Shown one piece after another: positions 7,580 to 17,436 of a stretch of DNA of 64,000 nt. Within the stretch, counting starts at the first letter, position 1. The number at the start of each line of letters is the position of its first letter. The DNA is from Janthinobacterium sp. SUN073 (lineage in GTDB: Bacteria; Pseudomonadota; Gammaproteobacteria; Burkholderiales; Burkholderiaceae_D). The DNA lies in the NCBI RefSeq assembly GCF_030397665.1, contig NZ_JAPUBT010000014.1:111263-175262 (forward strand), in the 5' to 3' direction. The notes under the pieces are model-generated. The model was not told where the DNA came from. It made no database searches and saw only the letters and a program-made list of their open reading frames with translations. The position numbers and the translations under genes were made by a program.

Positions 7580-8443
7580 TTATACGTCGCTGGCCGTGCC
7601 GTCAGCAGTGTCCGTACCATAGGCGAGTGCCAGCGCGCGGGCGCGCGCCTGGTCTTCCGGCGTGGTTTCCACGGCTTTCTTGTCAACCTTGGCGGCTTCG
7701 GCGGCATGCTCCGGCTGCACCAGCTTGAGCAAACGCAAGCTCAGGCTGCCCGCCAGCTCGCCATCCTTGCCGCTGGCGCTGGCGCCGTCGGACGCGCCCT
7801 GATAGAGATTGCTTTGCAATTGCTGGCCCAGCAGCTTGAACAGGTCGTGCAGATTGCCGGCGAAGGTCGTGGCGGGCAATTCTTTGGCGGGCACGGCGGC
7901 GGCGTCGGATGGCGGCGCTTCCTGCGCATCCTCTTGCGTTTGCACCAATGCGCCTGCGCTGATGTTCGATTGATATTGCACTTCCAGTTCGAAGTCGAAG
8001 GTCTGGCCATCGGCCGTGGTGATCTTGCCCTTGCCGATGAAATGCGCGTTTTCATCGAGGCTGAAGGCGGCGGCGCGGCTGCTGCTGCCGGCGCCCGAGA
8101 CGCTGGCACTACCGCTGCTGAAGCTGGAACCGGCTTGCAGGTCGACCGAATCGAAAGCGACCGTGGCGCCGTCGCCGAACAGCTGGCGCGTCATGGTGCT
8201 CAGAAAATCCTGCGTCACGTCGACGGTCGCGTTGCCCAGCGCATCGGTCCGTTGCGACAGTCCCTTGGCCGACAGGTCCAGGCCGTTTTTTGACAGGGCC
8301 ACCACGTCTTGCGCCGTGCGCTGCATCAGGGGCGAGCCGGCCAGGCCGGACGCGCCGGCGCCCGCTTTTTGCGGCGTCTGCACTGCCAGGGTATTGGCGG
8401 CGGGTTGGCGCGAGCCGGAGGTGAGGGCGGGAAGCTGGGACAT
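7580..8443 (-). CDS. Hypothetical protein, possibly DUF5610-like
   Basis: A 287-aa protein starting at ATG 8443 (MSQLPALTSG). The N-terminus is low in complexity and rich in Ser, Gly and Ala. The central part (VDVTQDFLSTMTRQLFGD, then FSLDENAHFIGKGKITTADG) alternates as in beta-structure. The C-terminal third is helical and polar. There is no signal peptide or membrane segment. It resembles uncharacterised proteobacterial proteins that I recall being labelled DUF5610, but I am not certain. It lies upstream of the methyltransferase on the same strand with a 58-base gap. Confidence 0.7.
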   Translation of the reverse strand: MSQLPALTSGSRQPAANTLAVQTPQKAGAGASGLAGSPLMQRTAQDVVALSKNGLDLSAKGLSQRTDALGNATVDVTQDFLSTMTRQLFGDGATVAFDSVDLQAGSSFSSGSASVSGAGSSSRAAAFSLDENAHFIGKGKITTADGQTFDFELEVQYQSNISAGALVQTQEDAQEAPPSDAAAVPAKELPATTFAGNLHDLFKLLGQQLQSNLYQGASDGASASGKDGELAGSLSLRLLKLVQPEHAAEAAKVDKKAVETTPEDQARARALALAYGTDTADGTASDV

Positions 8444-8503
8444 GGCAGGTTCAAATGGGGAAGATAGGCAAATTAACGGCAATATCGCCCCATTCTTTAA
8501 CCA

Positions 8504-8713
8504 TTAGTGGTGGTGCGACCAGCTACCATCCGCCGATTCCAGGTAGGACTTGACGGCATCGGCCTGGCCCGTGGCGTGGCGCTTGAGTTCGCCACATGCG
8601 CAAATGCCCTGATACGGCTGGATATGCGAGCAGGCGGAGACTTTTTGCAGGTAGACCTGCATGGATTTGTGACATTTTACGCACTTGAAGGTGAGGCTGC
8701 GGGCGGCTTTCAT
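8504..8713 (-). CDS. Small cysteine-rich putative zinc-ribbon protein
   Basis: A 69-aa protein with cysteines in a CVKC ... C ... CAC pattern (FKCVKCHKSM, GICACGELKRH), as expected for a small zinc ribbon, and a His-rich C-terminus (SWSHHH). ATG at 8713 has AAGGA upstream. It is convergent with nothing and stands alone. Function unknown; metal binding is inferred from the cysteine spacing only. Confidence 0.65.
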   Translation of the reverse strand: MKAARSLTFKCVKCHKSMQVYLQKVSACSHIQPYQGICACGELKRHATGQADAVKSYLESADGSWSHHH

Positions 8714-8891
8714 GGGGTTCCTTGAATTGTTGCGGGGCGTAGGCGGTGCCTGCGCGAAGGCGGCGATTTTAACGCACTCCGGCCATCGTTACACGTTGTT
8801 GCATCTGCGCCACGCGCACGTCAACTGAATCCGCGCCATGACGTTGAGCGTATATAGGAGGTCGTCTGACCGCCATTGAAGAGGTAGCACC

Positions 8892-9059
8892 ATGGACAAG
8901 CATGACAAGGAAAAGCCTGCACAGCCCGCCAAGGAGCTGGTGAGGAAATGGCTGAAAGCGGAACTGGAACAGCGCCGGCCCCCGCCCGACCCGGAACAAA
9001 TCCGCCGCGAACTGGGCTGGGATTTGCTCAGGCTGGGACGCGAGCCGCTGGCGCGCTGA
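8892..9059 (+). CDS. Small charged hypothetical protein (55 aa)
   Basis: A short open frame from ATG 8892 to TGA 9057-9059, preceded by GAAGAGG at a suitable distance. The product is highly charged (MDKHDKEKPAQPAKELVRKW at the start, ending LGREPLAR) and predicted to be mostly helical. It ends six bases before the convergent sbcC stop. No family recognised. The ribosome site and the fit of the frame between its neighbours support it being real. Confidence 0.55.
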   Translation: MDKHDKEKPAQPAKELVRKWLKAELEQRRPPPDPEQIRRELGWDLLRLGREPLAR

Positions 9060-9065
9060 CGCCCG

Positions 9066-12000
9066 TTAGCGCACCGTCACCACGCTCTTGCCGCCGGCCC
9101 CCGGCTGCACGAGGATGCGGGTGGCGATGCGCTCCGTCATTTCCTGTACGTGCGAGATGACACCCACCTTGCGTCCCATCGCTTGCAAGCCGTCGAGCGC
9201 ATCCATGGCCACGCGCAGGGTTTCCGTGTCCAGGCTGCCGAAGCCTTCGTCGATGAACAGCGATTCCACGCGCACCCGGTTCGAGGACAGCGAGGCCAGG
9301 CCCAGCGCCAGTGCCAGCGAGACGAGGAACGATTCGCCGCCCGACAGCGAGTGCACGGAGCGCAGCTCGCCGCCCATGTCCTGGTCGCGCACCATCAGGC
9401 CCAGCGACGGATTGTTCGGATTGTCGATGCGCTCCAGTTGATAGCGGCGCGCCAGGTGGTTCAAATGCGCGTTGGCATAGCCGAGCAGCACTTCCAGCGT
9501 GAATTGCTGCGCATAGTTGCGAAATTTCTTGCCGTCGGCCGAGCCGATCAATTCATTCAGGCTGGCCCAGCGCCGCTCGATGACGGCTTGCGCCTCGATT
9601 TGCGCCAGCATCGCTTGCGCGCTGTGGCGCCGCGCGTCGTCTTGCGCGATGGCCAGGCGTAAGCGCGTCGCTTCCTGGTTGGCCGCCTGGCGTTCCAGCA
9701 GCAGCGCGTCGAGCGCCGCCTGCAGCGCGGCCACGTCCATTTCCAGCGCTTCCGGCGGATGCTGCACGTGCACCGCCAGTTGCTGCCGGCGCTCGGCCAG
9801 CACGGAAACGGCCGCCGTGTGGCGGTCGGCGATCACTTGCAGGGCATCGCGTTCGGCGCGCATGGCGTCCGGCGCGATGGCCAGGTGCGCGCGCAAGCCG
9901 GCCATGTCGGCGGGCGCGTGACCAGGGTGGGCAAGCTGGAACTGGCGCAGCCAGTCGTGCAGCGCGGCGGTGGCGCCGTGTTCCTGTTCACGCAAGGCGG
10001 TCAGGCGCTGCGACAGCTGCGCGCACGCTTCGTCCAGGCGTGTGCGCTGTTGGCTGGCCGTTTGCGCCGCCGCTTGCTGCTGCGCCAGCAGCGCTTTGGC
10101 CGCCGCGGTGGCGCCAGCCAGCGCGCCTTCCACCTCGGTCACGCTCTGGCCCTGCCATAGCGCGTTGCGCTCCGCTTGCAGTGTCGTGCGCTGTTTGTCG
10201 GCGGCGGCAAAGGCGGCGTGGGTCTCCTTTGCCGTGTGCTGCGCCTTGCTGGCGGCCAGCAGCGCCGCGTCCAGCTGCGCGGCCAGGGTGGCCAGCGCGT
10301 GGCCGCGGTGGTCCTGGTCCGCCTGCTGTTTCAGCCATTGCCGGCTTTCCGTTTCACGCGCCGCGCGGAAGGCGGCCGGGCCGGCGCGCCAGCCGTCTTT
10401 CCAGTCCTCGGCGCCGTCGGCGTCGGCAAACGCGCCATCGAGCTGCGCCAGCAAGGCATCGAGCACGGCGCGCGCCGTCTCGCCCTTGTCGGCGTTGCCC
10501 GCTTGCTGCGCTTGCAGCTGCGCCAGCCGCGCTTGGGCATCGGCGACGGTGCTGGTGCAGCGCGCGTGCTCGTTTGACGCCAGTTCGTGCGCCGCCTGCG
10601 CCTGCTCGCGCTGTGCGCTGGCCTGGCGCAGCGCCGCCTCCTGCTGCGCCAGCGCCTGCAAACCGGCCGCATTGGCTGCCAGCTGTTGCGTGAACCAGTC
10701 CGCGCGCTGCTTTGCGGGCGGCAGTTGTAATGTGTCCGCATGCGGCAGCCACTGCGCGTCCAGGGCGGCGATGGCGGGCGGCAGGGCCGCCAGTTCGGCA
10801 TCCGTTTGCGCCTGTTCGCGCGCCGTCGCGGCCAGCGCCGCCTTGTGCGTGGCCAGCCGCTCCAGATTGCCGCGCGCCTGCGTGCGGCAGGCCAGTACCT
10901 CATCCTGCAAGCTGGCCAGCATCGCCTGCAAGGCGTGATCGGCGTGGCTGTACGGGTGTTCCAGCGCGCCGCAGACGGGGCAGGGCTGGTCATCCTGCAA
11001 ATTGGCCCGCAGCTGCTCGACGCTGGCCGCGCATGCCGCTTCCGCGCCCTTCAAGGATTTTTCCGCCTGCGCCAGGCGCGCTTCCAGCAGCGCCGTTTGC
11101 GCCGCTTCCGCCGCCAATGCCGTACTTTCCGTTTGCGCGGCCTGCGCCAGCTGGGCCGCCCTGGCTTGCCAGTGCGCCAGCGCCTGCTGCTGGCGTGCCA
11201 GTTCGCTCCAGGTTTTTTCCGCGCTGGTCAAGATGCGCGCATGCGCCTCCAGTTGGCCGCGCTGTTCCTGCAGCGCCTGGCCATCGATGGCTTGCACGGC
11301 GGCTGTCGCTTCGCGCCGCTGCGCATCGCGCACGGCCAGCGCGGCAGCGGCGCTGGCCAGCGCCGCTTGCGCCGCCTGCGTGGCGTCAAGGGCCTGGCGC
11401 ACCTGCTGCGCCGAATCGGCCATGCTGGCGTCGGCCGCATCGGCTTGCGCGGCCGCTTGCCCGGCCTGGGCAAACAATTGATCCCACAACTGCCACGATT
11501 GCGCCAGCGCCTGCCACTGCTGGTGCGATGCCAGCCACTGGCGGCCCGCTTCCTGTTCCGCCAGCGCGGCGTGCTGGCGCTGTTGCAGTGCCTGCAGCGC
11601 GCTGCGCGCCGCTTCGTTGGTCAGGTCGGCGGCCTGCGCGGCCTGCCATGCCTGGCCATGCGCGGGCAATTGCGCGGCAATGCCGGCGTCGAGCGCCTTG
11701 GCCTGATCGAGCACAGGCGCCGCATCGCGCTGCGCCACTTCCCTGGCAAGCAAGGCCGCCGTCGCCAGCTGCATGGCCTGCGTCAGTTGCGCTTCGCTGG
11801 CCACGGCTTGCGCCGCCTGCACGCGCGACGCTTCCAGCGAGGCGCCGCTGCCGGCGATGTCGCTGGCCAGGCGCGCCACGTCGTCGATCAGGGGTCGTGC
11901 CGGCTGCAGCAATTCCCACTGCGCCAGCGCCGCGCGGCGTTCTTGCGCGGCGGCGCGTTCGGCATCTGCGCTATCGAGCGCCTCTTGCGCGGCCGTCGCC

Positions 12001-12824
12001 TGGGTTTGCAGCTTGTGCGTCTCCTGGTGCCAGCGCTGCTGCAGTTCCAGCACCGCCTTGCGCAAGTCGATGTGTTGCAGGGTGGTATCGGCCGCGCCGC
12101 ACTGCGCCTCGGCGTCGGACCGCTCTGCCGGCGACAAGGGCCGCTGGTCGGCCAGTTTTTCGCCCAGGCGTTCGAGGGCCTGCTTTTCCTTCTTTGCCCG
12201 CTCGAAGGCGCGCATGGAAATGTCGGTATAGATGCTGCTGCCCGTCAGGGTTTCCAGCAACTCTCCCCGTTCATTGTCTTCCGTCTTGAGGAAGGTGGAA
12301 AACTCGTTCTGCGCCAGCAGCACGGCGCGCGTAAACTGGTCGAAGGACAGGCCGATGCGCTTTTCGATCTCTTCCTTGACTTCCGTCTTGGTGCCGCCGA
12401 TGGGCTGCAGCGCGGGCAGCTGGTGCAAGCTCATGGCGGTCGCCTGCAGTGCCCCTTCGGCCCGGGTGCGCGAGCGGCGCACGCTCCAGCGCGCGCGGTA
12501 GCTGGCGCCGTCGTTGCCGACGAAGTCCACTTGCGCGTAACCGTCCGGCGTGCCGCGGCGCAGCAAGGTGCGCGTATCCTGGGCGTTGACGGTTTCCTTG
12601 CCCACGTCGGGCAGGGCGCTGCCCCGTCCCAGCACTTTCAGCAGGCGCGGCGTGGCGTCGTACAGGGCCAGGCACAGGGCGTCGAGCAGGGTGCTCTTGC
12701 CCGCGCCCGTGGGGCCGCTGATGGCGAACAGGCCGGCGGACGCCAGCGGCTCCTGCTGGAAGTCGACTTCAAATTCGCCGGCCAGCGAGGCCAGGTTCTT
12801 ACCGCTGATTTTCAGGATTTTCAT
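9066..12824 (-). CDS. sbcC: Exonuclease subunit SbcC (Rad50-like ATPase)
   Basis: ATPase subunit of the SbcCD (Mre11-Rad50-like) complex, which cleaves hairpins and trims blocked DNA ends. The 1,252-aa protein has a Walker A motif GPTGAGKST (about residue 36), a long Ala/Gln-rich coiled coil, a zinc hook CPVCG (about residue 613), a second coiled coil, the ABC signature LSGGES (about 1158) and Walker B LFIDEGFGSLD (about 1190). It is about 200 residues longer than E. coli SbcC (1,048 aa), the excess lying in the coiled coils. It follows sbcD by 16 bases, so the two form an operon. Confidence 0.97.
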   Translation of the reverse strand: MKILKISGKNLASLAGEFEVDFQQEPLASAGLFAISGPTGAGKSTLLDALCLALYDATPRLLKVLGRGSALPDVGKETVNAQDTRTLLRRGTPDGYAQVDFVGNDGASYRARWSVRRSRTRAEGALQATAMSLHQLPALQPIGGTKTEVKEEIEKRIGLSFDQFTRAVLLAQNEFSTFLKTEDNERGELLETLTGSSIYTDISMRAFERAKKEKQALERLGEKLADQRPLSPAERSDAEAQCGAADTTLQHIDLRKAVLELQQRWHQETHKLQTQATAAQEALDSADAERAAAQERRAALAQWELLQPARPLIDDVARLASDIAGSGASLEASRVQAAQAVASEAQLTQAMQLATAALLAREVAQRDAAPVLDQAKALDAGIAAQLPAHGQAWQAAQAADLTNEAARSALQALQQRQHAALAEQEAGRQWLASHQQWQALAQSWQLWDQLFAQAGQAAAQADAADASMADSAQQVRQALDATQAAQAALASAAAALAVRDAQRREATAAVQAIDGQALQEQRGQLEAHARILTSAEKTWSELARQQQALAHWQARAAQLAQAAQTESTALAAEAAQTALLEARLAQAEKSLKGAEAACAASVEQLRANLQDDQPCPVCGALEHPYSHADHALQAMLASLQDEVLACRTQARGNLERLATHKAALAATAREQAQTDAELAALPPAIAALDAQWLPHADTLQLPPAKQRADWFTQQLAANAAGLQALAQQEAALRQASAQREQAQAAHELASNEHARCTSTVADAQARLAQLQAQQAGNADKGETARAVLDALLAQLDGAFADADGAEDWKDGWRAGPAAFRAARETESRQWLKQQADQDHRGHALATLAAQLDAALLAASKAQHTAKETHAAFAAADKQRTTLQAERNALWQGQSVTEVEGALAGATAAAKALLAQQQAAAQTASQQRTRLDEACAQLSQRLTALREQEHGATAALHDWLRQFQLAHPGHAPADMAGLRAHLAIAPDAMRAERDALQVIADRHTAAVSVLAERRQQLAVHVQHPPEALEMDVAALQAALDALLLERQAANQEATRLRLAIAQDDARRHSAQAMLAQIEAQAVIERRWASLNELIGSADGKKFRNYAQQFTLEVLLGYANAHLNHLARRYQLERIDNPNNPSLGLMVRDQDMGGELRSVHSLSGGESFLVSLALALGLASLSSNRVRVESLFIDEGFGSLDTETLRVAMDALDGLQAMGRKVGVISHVQEMTERIATRILVQPGAGGKSVVTVR

Positions 12825-12840
12825 GGTTTTTCAGGAGCAG

Positions 12841-14067
12841 TCAGGCGCCGGGCAGCAGCAGTTCGGCCAGGGCCGAGAGGAGTTCGGGTGGCGCTTCCTT
12901 GGCGTATTTTTGCTGATACAGGCGGCGGAAGATGTCGTCGGGCTGCAGCTGGCCCAATTGGTCGAGCGTCATGTTCTCGGGTGCGCTGCTGCGCGCGGCG
13001 CTCGATGTTTCGATCTTTGCCAGGCGCACCGGCTTGCCGTCGAGCGCCGTTTCGATGCGCGTGCGCAGGCCCGGCTCGGGCGCATCGAGGCGCACGCGCA
13101 CTTCCAGGAACGGTTGCGCCTCGGCCGGTGCGTCAGGCACGTCGAGGGCCGCCAGCTGCGCCAGCACTTCGTTGATGGGCGCCGGCGTGGCGGGCACGCG
13201 CAGCAGCGGCACGGCGCGCGGTACCTCGATGGCGCGCACGGACTGCAGCGTTTCGCCGTCGATGTCCAGGCACAGCACCTGGTGGCGGTAGTTCACTTCG
13301 GCAAACGACAGGGGAATCGGGCTGCCGCAATAGCGGATATGTTCTTGCCCGCCGACGGCCTGCGCCTTGTGCAGGTGGCCCAGCGCCGCGTAGGCGATGG
13401 CGGTATCAAAAATCCCCGACGGCAGCATTTCGGTGCCGCCGATGACGATGCGGCGTTCCGAATCGTTCGACATTTCGCCGCCCACCATGTGGCAGTGGCC
13501 CATGGCAAGGATGGCTTGTCCTGGCTGGCGGCGCGCCAGCGCCAGGTCAGTCAGCTGGCGGTACAGCAGAGCGATGCCGCCCAGGTAGGCATCCTGGGTG
13601 TCGCCGGCGGGCAGTTTCGGCACGTCGCCGGGGCGCAAAAAGGGCACGGCCAGGCACCAGGCCTGCACCTGCCCATCGGCGCCCGACAGTGGCAGCAGCA
13701 GGCGTTCCAGGTCGATGTCGCCATCTTCGCCGCGCAGCAAATGGCCGATGACGTGCGTGCCGTGCGCGGCCAGCAGGGGGGCGGGCGCTTCGAGCCGTCC
13801 GGCCGAATCGTGGTTGCCGGCGACGACGATCAGCTGCAGCGCGGGCAGGCGCGCGCGCGCCTGCTGCAGGAACACGTACAGCTGCTTTTGCGAGGCGGCC
13901 GACGGGTTGGCGTTGTCGAACACGTCGCCTGCCACCAGCAGCACGTCGACGCGTTCGGCCACGAGCGTGTCGAGCAGCCAGTCGAGGAAGCGCTGGTGTT
14001 CGTAGCCCCGTTCATAGTTGTGCAGGGTCTGGCCCAGATGCCAGTCGGAAGTGTGCAGCAGGCGCAT
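12841..14067 (-). CDS. sbcD: Exonuclease subunit SbcD (Mre11-like nuclease)
   Basis: Metal-dependent nuclease partner of SbcC. At 408 aa it matches the usual length of about 400. The phosphoesterase motifs are all visible: DWHLG (residues 8-12), GDVFDN, GNHDS, GHCHM and GHLH. The start at ATG 14067 (MRLLHTSDWHLG) is the conserved family start. The longer in-frame extension to 14292 runs into the end of the diguanylate cyclase gene and is not family-like. Confidence 0.97.
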   Translation of the reverse strand: MRLLHTSDWHLGQTLHNYERGYEHQRFLDWLLDTLVAERVDVLLVAGDVFDNANPSAASQKQLYVFLQQARARLPALQLIVVAGNHDSAGRLEAPAPLLAAHGTHVIGHLLRGEDGDIDLERLLLPLSGADGQVQAWCLAVPFLRPGDVPKLPAGDTQDAYLGGIALLYRQLTDLALARRQPGQAILAMGHCHMVGGEMSNDSERRIVIGGTEMLPSGIFDTAIAYAALGHLHKAQAVGGQEHIRYCGSPIPLSFAEVNYRHQVLCLDIDGETLQSVRAIEVPRAVPLLRVPATPAPINEVLAQLAALDVPDAPAEAQPFLEVRVRLDAPEPGLRTRIETALDGKPVRLAKIETSSAARSSAPENMTLDQLGQLQPDDIFRRLYQQKYAKEAPPELLSALAELLLPGA

Positions 14068-14134
14068 GGTGGGGCAAGGGTAGGGAAGACAGGCGCCAAT
14101 ATAGCAGGAATGGCGCCATACGCCAGTGGCTGGA

Positions 14135-17100
14135 TCAAAGCACTGCGGGACCCGCTCGATAAGTGTTCCTGCCATCCTGCTTGGCCTGGTACAGCAGTAC
14201 GTCGGCGCGTTGCAGCAGCACGGCAGGGGGGATGTCTTCGTCGCGGTAGAAGGCCAGGCCGATGCTGGCGGAAATGCGCACGGTGATGCCATCGAGTTCG
14301 AACGGCTGCCGCATGGCGGCGACGATTTTTTCCGCCAGCGCGGCCGCGTCGTCGGGCCGGGCGATCTGTTCCATGATGATGGTGAATTCGTCGCCGCCCA
14401 GGCGGGCGATGATGTCGGTGACGCGCATGGTCTGCGTCAGGCGCTGGGCGAAGGCGCGCAGCAGGGCGTCGCCGGTGCCGTGGCCATGCGTGTCGTTGAC
14501 GGGCTTGAAGCGGTCGATATCCATGTACATGACGGCCATCAGGTGCTGCTGCTGGCGACTGGCGTGCATGGCGTCGCTGAGTTTTTGCTGGAAGCCGGCG
14601 CGGTTCGACAAGCCGGTCAGCACATCGACCTGGGCCAGCTGCAGCAAGCGCTGTTTTTCGCGCTTTTGCACGGTGATATCCTGGCGCATCACGTGAAAAC
14701 CCGCCACCTGCAGCTTGTCTTCGCCGATCTGCGGAATGTAGATCACTTCCAGGCAGCGCTCGATGCCTTCCTTGTCGTCTTCTTCCTCGAAGCTCAAAGA
14801 TTCGCCCGCCAGCACTCTTTCGATATACGGCGCCACCGTGCGGTAGCGCGCCTCGCCGACGGTCTCGCGTACGCTGCGGCCCAGCGCCTGCCGGCCCGTC
14901 AGGCCGAATTCGCGCTCATAGGCGATGTTCAGGAAGCGGTAGACCTGGTCGGCGTCGATGTACGCGATCATGGCCGGCAAGGTGTCGGCGATGGTGCGCA
15001 GGCGCGCTTCGCTTTCCAGCAGCGCCACTTCCGATTCGCGCAAGATGGTGATGTCGTCCAGGCTGCCCACGTAGCCTTCTATCTGGCCATCGATGAGGAT
15101 GGGGGCAATTTTGACGGAGACCCACACCAGCCTGCCGTCGGGTTGCAGGCAGCGCAAGGTGGACTGGAACGGCGCGTGGCTGCGCCTGAGCTGTTCCAGT
15201 GCCAGGTGCATCAGCGGATAGTCGTCCGGGTGCAGGGCGCTGGTCCAGCCGGCGCCCAGGGCGGCGGCGCGCGGCAGGCCCGTGATCGATTCGAAGGTGC
15301 GGTTGACGTAGGTGCAACGGCGCTGGCGGTCCAGGCGCACCAGCCCGAGCGGCGAGGCGTCGTTGACGGCGGCCAGTTCCGCCTGTTTCTGGCGCAGTTC
15401 CAGTTCCTGCTGGCGGCGCTGCGAGACATCCTCGGCGATGCACAGGATATGTTCGATCTGCTGGCGCTCGTCGAACACGGGCACGGAGACGGAGCGCACG
15501 TAGCGCAGGCTGCCATCACGCAGGCGCAAGGGCTTTTCCGTATGGTCGATGACGCCGCGCTCGGCCAGGATGGCGCGGTCGTCCTCGGCGTCGTGCAGGC
15601 CGAAGTCGGGCGGAAAGGCCTGGCAATCGGTCTTGCCGACGACGTCGGCGGCCAGGTGGCCGGTGATATCCTCGGCCGCCTTGTTCCACACCTCCATCTG
15701 GCCGAAATTCTCCGGGCGTGCGCTTTTCACGTAGACCAGCACGGGCAAATGGTCGATCAGCGACTGCAGGAAACTGCGGTTATCCTGCAGCGCCAGTTCG
15801 TCGTGCTTGCGCGCGCTGATGTCGCGCGAGGTGACGGCCACGCCGTCGATGATGGGCACCACCTGGTGGCGCAGCCAGCGCGTGCCGCCCGAGGCCAGTG
15901 TCAGCTCGAATTCGTCCTCCAGCGGCTGGCCCGTTTCCATCACCCGCACGAAGCGCTTGAAAAAACGCTCGCCGCGCAGCAGCGGCACCTGCGGCAGCAC
16001 GCGTTGGCCCAGCAGTTCGGAGCGTGGCTTGCCCAGCATGTCGGCGGCCCGCTCGTTGACGTCGGCGAAGATGAAGTCTTCCACCGGCTTTCCCGGCGCG
16101 GGGCGCCAGGCCTTCAGCAGCAGCACGGCATCGAGGCTGCCCTGGTGCGCCGCGCGCAACAGCGCTTGCGTTTCCTTGGCCTGGCGGATGCTGCGGCGCA
16201 GGCGCGCGCTCTGGCGCATCAGCAGGCCCGTAAAGCCGGCAATGAGCACGCTGGCGGCGAGCAGCGCGCCGACATACGCCAGGCGGCGCTGTTCGAAGCG
16301 CGTCATGGCGCCGGCTTGGCTGACGCCTACCACGGCCAGCAGCGGGTAACGCGGCAGTTCGCGGTAGCTGTAGATGCGCGCCGTCGCGTCGACGGGCGGA
16401 TCGATCAGCAGTTCTTCGGCGGCATGCTGCGGTGGCCCGGGCATGCGGAAGTCGATGCGGTCGCTGAGGATCAATTGCTCGCCGATGCGTCCCACCGTCA
16501 GGCCGCTATCGCGCGCCACCAGCATCAGCGCGCCCTGTTCATCGAGGTCCAGGCGGTCGTAATCGTCGACAAAATAGGTCGGGTCGACGTGGATGATGAT
16601 GGCGCCGGCAAAGCGGCCGTGCGCATCGTTCAGGCGGCGCGCCAGGCGGATGGCCCAGTGCTTGCTGCCCGCGTCGAGCATGGGCGTGTCGACCAGGGCC
16701 GTGTCGGACGAATTGGCGGCCAGCGCCCTGAAAAATGCCTGGCTGGCCAGGTTTTCCGGCAAATAGGCATTGGCGCTGTCGATCACATCGCCCTGCGCGT
16801 CGATGAGGGCGATCGGCAATGCCAGCTTCGACGGCAACACGCTGTCGAGCAGGCCCTGGCGGCGCATGAATTCATTCAGGCGCAGGCTGCCATCCGATTC
16901 CTCGTACTTGAGCTTGAACAATTGCGTGGCGTGGTCCGTCTGGCGCAGGGTGAAACTGGTATGGTCGGCCAGGGTACGCGCCAGCGACTGACTGACGGCC
17001 ACGGCGTCGCGCACGGCGCTGGCGCGCTCCTGGCCCACCTGGTAAAAGACGGCCGCCCACAGCGCCAGCAGCAAGATGAGCGCGAACAGGGGTACCAGGC

Positions 17101-17155
17101 TGAGACGGTACAGGCGGCGGGCAAGGCGTTGCAGGGGTCTTGTTATCGCTATCAC
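14135..17155 (-). CDS. Membrane diguanylate cyclase with periplasmic sensor and about four PAS domains
   Basis: Probably makes cyclic-di-GMP in response to an extracellular and cytoplasmic signal. The 1,006-aa protein has a membrane helix at about 20-42, a periplasmic Cache/CHASE-like domain, a second helix near 285-307 (VGALLAASVLIAGFTGLL), then about four PAS/PAC units, one of which begins near LRTIADTLPAMIAYIDA. The C-terminal GGDEF domain has an intact GGDEF active site (about residue 918) and an upstream RVTD five residues before it, the RxxD inhibitory site. No EAL domain follows. The start is GTG at 17155 with a weak ribosome site. The specific signal is unknown. Confidence 0.93.
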   Translation of the reverse strand: MIAITRPLQRLARRLYRLSLVPLFALILLLALWAAVFYQVGQERASAVRDAVAVSQSLARTLADHTSFTLRQTDHATQLFKLKYEESDGSLRLNEFMRRQGLLDSVLPSKLALPIALIDAQGDVIDSANAYLPENLASQAFFRALAANSSDTALVDTPMLDAGSKHWAIRLARRLNDAHGRFAGAIIIHVDPTYFVDDYDRLDLDEQGALMLVARDSGLTVGRIGEQLILSDRIDFRMPGPPQHAAEELLIDPPVDATARIYSYRELPRYPLLAVVGVSQAGAMTRFEQRRLAYVGALLAASVLIAGFTGLLMRQSARLRRSIRQAKETQALLRAAHQGSLDAVLLLKAWRPAPGKPVEDFIFADVNERAADMLGKPRSELLGQRVLPQVPLLRGERFFKRFVRVMETGQPLEDEFELTLASGGTRWLRHQVVPIIDGVAVTSRDISARKHDELALQDNRSFLQSLIDHLPVLVYVKSARPENFGQMEVWNKAAEDITGHLAADVVGKTDCQAFPPDFGLHDAEDDRAILAERGVIDHTEKPLRLRDGSLRYVRSVSVPVFDERQQIEHILCIAEDVSQRRQQELELRQKQAELAAVNDASPLGLVRLDRQRRCTYVNRTFESITGLPRAAALGAGWTSALHPDDYPLMHLALEQLRRSHAPFQSTLRCLQPDGRLVWVSVKIAPILIDGQIEGYVGSLDDITILRESEVALLESEARLRTIADTLPAMIAYIDADQVYRFLNIAYEREFGLTGRQALGRSVRETVGEARYRTVAPYIERVLAGESLSFEEEDDKEGIERCLEVIYIPQIGEDKLQVAGFHVMRQDITVQKREKQRLLQLAQVDVLTGLSNRAGFQQKLSDAMHASRQQQHLMAVMYMDIDRFKPVNDTHGHGTGDALLRAFAQRLTQTMRVTDIIARLGGDEFTIIMEQIARPDDAAALAEKIVAAMRQPFELDGITVRISASIGLAFYRDEDIPPAVLLQRADVLLYQAKQDGRNTYRAGPAVL

Positions 17156-17436
17156 GGGCGCTTGCAGGCTAGAGTCATGGTAAAAGGGAGAGGCGGCGTG
17201 GCGCGCATGATAGCCGATTCGGCTGCCTTGCGCGTCACCCTGTTGCCGCCGCTCCCATCGTCTGTTCGCGGTCTGTCGCTGGGCTTATTCTGCGTTAAAT
17301 CAAGTATCTGTGGTGCCGCGCACGCTAAAAAAAGCACGCTGGCGACGACACGGGCTGGCGGCGTGGCAGAAAAAGTACAATTGCGCCCCCATCCTCATTA
17401 AAATGGGCGCTTCTACCTCCCATATCGAAAGTTGTC

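Noticed and set aside
10740..13175. Long plus-strand open frame opposite sbcC
   Set aside because: Arg/Gly/Leu-rich shadow of the Ala/Gln-rich coiled coil.
14126..17401. Very long open frame on the plus strand opposite the diguanylate cyclase
   Set aside because: Its translation is Gln/Val/Arg-rich and lacks domains. It mirrors the GC-rich codon pattern of the real gene on the other strand.
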